Positions 12,856-16,019 of a stretch of 16,019 nt of DNA are shown here, piece by piece. Source of the DNA: CAZNKO01 sp964573855 (GTDB lineage: Bacteria; Patescibacteriota; Patescibacteriia; UBA9934; GWF2-40-263). The stretch spans positions 1 through 16,019 of the forward strand of contig CAZNKO010000020.1 of assembly GCA_964573855.1 (NCBI GenBank). Reading direction: 5' to 3'. The first letter of the stretch is position 1; every line of letters starts with the position of its first letter. A program made the translations under genes and the position numbers. A model generated the notes under the pieces. That model had not been told where the DNA came from and did not search any database. It saw only the letters and a list, made by a program, of their open reading frames with translations.

Positions 12856-14366
12856 CGACAGCACGTACGACTTGGCGGTTGAATATCACGGCCGCTCTGC
12901 TCATGGACATCTTGGGGGATAAGCTTTACGCGTCCCTCGGTGCCTGCCTTTGGGAGCTGGTTCGCAACGCGGTGGTCGCGTGCATGCCGGGCGAGGACTG
13001 GATCCCGAAGACCGGAGAGGTCGAGATCACGCTCGTGAAGAACCACCCGATGAATCCTAACGGGTTCTCTCTCGTGGTGCTCGATCACGGATCCGGTTTT
13101 ACGGAGCCCGCGATCGAGCAGTTTTGCCACATCGGGCCGTCCCTGTTGGATGCCAGGGGCAACGGCAGCCATGGAGGAGCGGCTCAAAAGCGCATCGGCC
13201 GGTTCGCAGGGCTTGCCTTGAACCGGGGGTGCGCAGAAGAACGCGATCCGAACACCGGGTTTTACGTCTTTACTCGGACGGCACCAACCGGGCCGGTGCG
13301 ATTCGTCCGGATGATCCCAGCCGAAATCGAACGGAACCAGGGCATCGAGCACTCCGAAATCGATCCCACGGCTTCCGAACTCGGAGGCCTTCGGGGAATC
13401 AAGGGATCGTTCACGGCTGTCGTGATCCCGAACCCCCTGTTCGATAGCGTCGACGAGATCCGGGAGGCGTTGCAGTGGCACCTCCCGCGCAAGCCGGGGC
13501 TCATGTTCCGGCTCCTCGTCGGCGGCAAGCTGCTCACACCGCCGCCACTCGCGGACAAGCTCACCCACGTCCAGGAAGAGGGGGGCGAGATCGAGGTCTA
13601 CCTCGACCGGTTTTCGAAGGACGAGGAAGGGCAGGGAGGCATCTGGCTCACGGATGCGGGGACGGGGCTCCGGGTTGTGCACGCACCCCGGCTCCTACAA
13701 CATCTACCGTACGTTCTGTGCCGGCCGGATCTCGTGGGTGACATCTTCATCTCGGGACTCCTCGCCAATCAGGACACGGCGCGTTCCTCGCTCACCACGC
13801 GGTTCTTGCGCAGCGCAGCGTGGAAGAAAGAGGTCTTGTACTTGATCGGGAATGTCGTTCCGAAGGTGAAGAGCTTGCTCGGAGACGACGACGTGTTCGG
13901 CAAGAACCCGCTCGATCGGATGGCGCTCGATTTCGCCGCTCTGTCGGTAAAGATCTACGGAGCGCCAGCCGCAGTGGTCGGCCCGATCTGGGACGTGGGT
14001 CCCAAGCCGCGAAAGCCAGGACGCGGGGGGGGCGGCGGAGGTGGAGGAGGCGGGGGAGGGGGAAACCCCAAGCCCAGGCCTCAACAGCCGCGAGTTCTGC
14101 CGTTCCGGGTCGGGGACAAGACGTTTGTTCTGTCGCGGACACGGCTGAACAAACTTACTCTTGCGGAGGTGGACCCGATTAACTCCGTGGTTATTCACCT
14201 GAACTCCGGGGACTACGAGGCCATGCCGAGGCCGCCTCAGGCAAAGGTAGAGCATTTCTTGCTCATGGTCCTCGGGGCCGTTGCTCGGGCGGAGCATCCG
14301 AACGACTCGCTCGCGGCTGCGCACTTCGTGGCCGAGCACCGGCGGGACTTCTTGAAGCACGGGTAA
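12852..14366 (+). CDS. GHKL (Hsp90/MutL/MORC-like) ATPase with C-terminal domain
   Basis: This is a 504-aa protein. The N-terminal part has the GHKL ATP-binding motifs: N-box E35-LVRN39-A (Glu and Asn for catalysis and Mg), G1 box D78-H-G-S-G82, and a G2-like KRIGRFAGLAL (113-123). Next come a beta-rich transducer-like region (about 160-350), a polyglycine linker at about 392-405, and a C-terminal domain of about 95 residues containing VIHLNSGDYEAM. That last motif recalls the 'NxxHPxY' strand seen at the end of some Hsp90-like ATPases of mobile and defence loci. It is not a histidine kinase, as it lacks a phospho-acceptor domain or H-box. Coupling with the upstream HTH-like gene (ATGA overlap, SD AGGAGG at 12840) suggests one functional unit. 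Substrate and role are unknown. The polyG tract includes a run of eight G that could slip. Confidence 0.78.
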   Translation: MTTARTTWRLNITAALLMDILGDKLYASLGACLWELVRNAVVACMPGEDWIPKTGEVEITLVKNHPMNPNGFSLVVLDHGSGFTEPAIEQFCHIGPSLLDARGNGSHGGAAQKRIGRFAGLALNRGCAEERDPNTGFYVFTRTAPTGPVRFVRMIPAEIERNQGIEHSEIDPTASELGGLRGIKGSFTAVVIPNPLFDSVDEIREALQWHLPRKPGLMFRLLVGGKLLTPPPLADKLTHVQEEGGEIEVYLDRFSKDEEGQGGIWLTDAGTGLRVVHAPRLLQHLPYVLCRPDLVGDIFISGLLANQDTARSSLTTRFLRSAAWKKEVLYLIGNVVPKVKSLLGDDDVFGKNPLDRMALDFAALSVKIYGAPAAVVGPIWDVGPKPRKPGRGGGGGGGGGGGGGNPKPRPQQPRVLPFRVGDKTFVLSRTRLNKLTLAEVDPINSVVIHLNSGDYEAMPRPPQAKVEHFLLMVLGAVARAEHPNDSLAAAHFVAEHRRDFLKHG

Positions 14367-14381
14367 CTCCAGCTTCTTTCT

Positions 14382-14421
14382 CGCGGCACTTTCCCTTCGT
14401 GGAACAGTGCCGCGTTTTTTT
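14382..14421 (+). terminator. Rho-independent terminator of the GHKL operon
   Basis: A 9-bp perfect stem, CGCGGCACT (14382-14390) with AGTGCCGCG (14406-14414), is followed by seven T. It starts 15 bp after the stop codon. Confidence 0.9.
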
Positions 14422-14430
14422 ATCTTCTAC

Positions 14431-14469
14431 AAAAAGAAAAACGCCGATGTCTTTTTGGGACGATCGGCG
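14431..14469 (-). terminator. Rho-independent terminator of the coiled-coil gene
   Basis: Minus strand: stem CGCCGAT (14469-14463) with ATCGGCG (14448-14442), then TTTTTCTTTTT. It sits immediately after the stop of the gene at 15892-14474, back to back with the terminator of the convergent operon. Confidence 0.85.
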
Positions 14470-14473
14470 TGCG

Positions 14474-15892
14474 TTATGCTGGCGTCGGCGGCTGCTTTAC
14501 GATTTTCACCGCTTCACGAAGATTCGCAATCTCGGCCGCGGACAAGATCTCTTCCAGCGTCCAGGGCAGGGGTTTTTTCGAACGGCAGAACGTCTGCCCC
14601 GCACCCTTCGGAGATCCCGTGTAGAGGAGTAGCTCCCTCCGGAGTTTATCTTGCTCCTCGCTCTGCGAACCCCACCAGCTTTTCAAGAACTCCCGAACGG
14701 CTTTCCAGCCGAACACTTGGATGATACCGACTTGCTGTGCCGCTCTTACGATTCTTGGGGGTCCGAAATGGGGACGGATCAAGGCACCTTTGTTCAAGTT
14801 TCCTCGTGTCTCCCCCAAGGCATCGTACAAACTGACGATGAGCACAATTTCGGGCGTCAGGCCGACCTTCTTCGCGATGGCTACCAAGCGCCGAAACCGC
14901 TTTTCGTCATAGACGCTTTCTGCGCCCGTATGTTTCTCGATCGCTCCGACCGGTGCTTCTTCGAGTTCCGGCAACGGAGGAAGGTCTGCACCGAGAAGTT
15001 CCGGCGGCGGACCGGCGAGAACCCGACGGTGCGCCTCCAGGAATTTCTCGAGCGCCTGGATGGCCTTACCCTGTAGCTCGCGAAGTTCCGAAAGCGAGCT
15101 GAGATATATGTCCAGCTTTTGCTGACGGGCCTCGAGTTCTCGAAGTCGCGTCTGCAAAACCACGAGCGCATCGCCTTCGGCCATATCCCTCTTGGCCTGG
15201 CATTCCTCAATGGCTTCTTTCAGTTCGTCATCATCCGCCATAGCCTCGTCCGCTTGCGCGTTCAAGGTGAGGAAGTACTGCTTCCGCCGCCCGAGTTCCG
15301 CCGTGACCTTCTCGACGAAAGAAGGATCGACGACCGGTGATGTTTCCACCGGAGCTGCTTTTCCGAGGAGCGCCTCCACACGAGCGAGGAGGCGGTCTCT
15401 TTCTGCGAGAACACGGAGTTCCGTCGTGAGGCGGTCGATCTCCGGCAATCTCGCCTCGAGTTCCGTCACGCGAGTTTTGAGTGCAACGCGTTCCGTCTCG
15501 ATCGTCGCCAGTGCCTGATTGAGCTCGGCAGTGCGTGTCTTGTACTCGTCCCGCTCGCGGCCGCTTTCCGCAAGCCGTCCTCGCGACGTCTCGAGCTCCG
15601 CCTTCAGCGATTCGACCCCCCCCGCATCTTCTTTCGTTGGGGCTCCCTTCGAAACCGCCAGGGTCGCGAGGGCATCCACGAACTCCGCGACTTTATTCGG
15701 GAGTGTCGAGGGCTCCGCGGTGAGCAGAGCATTAGCCAAGCGGAGCAACAGGATGTATGCCTGCTTCGCCTCTTCCTGGCCTTCGAAGAGCTCGACGTAT
15801 CCTGCGAGCAGACGCTCGACGTCTTGCACCGCCTCGACCACCCGCCGGTATTCCCTGGGCGGCAGGTGGATGATCTTCGCTTCCTCTGACAT
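14474..15892 (-). CDS. Coiled-coil protein of unknown function, convergent with the GHKL operon
   Basis: This 472-aa protein has no signal peptide or membrane helix. There is a helical N-terminal domain (1-85), a strong heptad-type coiled coil at about 90-175 (Leu/Glu/Arg-rich, e.g. VALKTRVTELEARLPEIDRL), and a second coiled coil at about 195-292. A Pro-rich linker (293-312) and a C-terminal globular domain (about 325-472) follow. The globular domain contains PRIVRAAQQVGIIQVFGWKAVREFLKSWWG, a helix-turn-helix-like stretch ending in a Trp-rich helix. I recognise no named family. The start at ATG 15892 has AAGGAGG five bases upstream. It has its own promoter and terminator and faces the ATPase operon tail to tail. 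With the GHKL ATPase it might form an SMC/MORC-like DNA-bridging pair, but that is speculation. A run of eight C (plus strand, about 15617-15624) lies in the Gly-Gly codons before the first coiled coil. Confidence 0.7.
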   Translation of the reverse strand: MSEEAKIIHLPPREYRRVVEAVQDVERLLAGYVELFEGQEEAKQAYILLLRLANALLTAEPSTLPNKVAEFVDALATLAVSKGAPTKEDAGGVESLKAELETSRGRLAESGRERDEYKTRTAELNQALATIETERVALKTRVTELEARLPEIDRLTTELRVLAERDRLLARVEALLGKAAPVETSPVVDPSFVEKVTAELGRRKQYFLTLNAQADEAMADDDELKEAIEECQAKRDMAEGDALVVLQTRLRELEARQQKLDIYLSSLSELRELQGKAIQALEKFLEAHRRVLAGPPPELLGADLPPLPELEEAPVGAIEKHTGAESVYDEKRFRRLVAIAKKVGLTPEIVLIVSLYDALGETRGNLNKGALIRPHFGPPRIVRAAQQVGIIQVFGWKAVREFLKSWWGSQSEEQDKLRRELLLYTGSPKGAGQTFCRSKKPLPWTLEEILSAAEIANLREAVKIVKQPPTPA

Positions 15893-15934
15893 TCCTGCCT
15901 CCTTAGGGCTAGTGTCCGACCATTCGGACCCTGT

Positions 15935-15963
15935 ATTTCAACAGATTTTCATGACTCTGTCAA
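15935..15963 (-). promoter_or_regulatory. Candidate promoter of the coiled-coil gene with downstream palindrome
   Basis: Minus strand: TTGACA (15963-15958) and TGAAAT (15940-15935) are 17 bp apart; the -10 box is weak. Just downstream, GTCCGA-n4-TCGGAC (15914-15929) overlaps the expected start of transcription and could be an operator or a leader hairpin. I see nothing else between 15964 and the window end. Confidence 0.55.
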
Positions 15964-16019
15964 TCCCTGTAACACGGGAGTGATATTTTCCTCTTCGCGG
16001 GGAATGAATTTTTCCGCCT

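Noticed and set aside
12492..13682. 396-aa minus-strand frame
   Set aside because: Overlaps both genes of the GHKL operon, whose start, SD site and motifs are convincing; no support for the antisense frame.

Overview
The window looks like a chromosomal segment of a Patescibacteria/CPR bacterium with moderately high GC and the standard code (TGA is used as a stop). The signs are a DUF4012 membrane protein next to a DUF11-like repeat protein, a run of GT4 glycosyltransferases with an initiating glycosylphosphotransferase, a tiny GIY-YIG protein, many genes without a Shine-Dalgarno (SD) site, and junctions filled with short-period repeats. The phylum is an inference from gene content; no rRNA is present.

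Region 1 (1-8325, minus strand) is a cell-surface glycoconjugate block. In transcription order it holds three GT4 glycosyltransferases (8325-7198, 7131-5959, 5920-4742), the DUF4012 protein (4719-2041), a DUF11-like anchored repeat protein (1911-73), and possibly the start of one more gene at the left edge. The initiating glycosylphosphotransferase (10811-9336) lies upstream and probably starts the lipid-linked glycan that the GT4 enzymes extend. An accessory DUF5701-like gene (8585-9184, plus) sits inside the block with its own promoter and terminator.

Region 2 (10832-11734, minus) is the RNase P RNA gene rnpB, and it is the most unusual part. It has a consensus promoter whose predicted start falls on helix P1, recognisable P1, P2, P4, P12 and P15 elements, and a terminator. 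It carries (a) a 304-bp inverted-repeat element encoding an 85-aa GIY-YIG endonuclease inside the P3 hairpin, (b) the same palindromic sequence forming P12, and (c) a 77-nt heptamer-repeat foldback between P2 and P4.

Region 3 (11745-16019) holds an accessory unit with strong promoters, SD sites and terminators: a two-gene plus-strand operon (a protein with HTH-like segments, then a GHKL-type ATPase) converging on a minus-strand coiled-coil gene. I do not recognise this as a named system; it is a candidate conflict or chromatin-type module.

Two families of small repeats run across the window. Period-7 foldbacks occur at 5294, 7141, 8332 and 10902, with a half array at 4733 and a period-9 relative at 10759; three of them are exactly 77 nt (11 heptamers). 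Elements with CCCCG...CGGGG ends occur at 1913-2040 (with an apparent TATGA target duplication), 11373-11676 (with the GIY-YIG gene) and 11131-11158 (solo).
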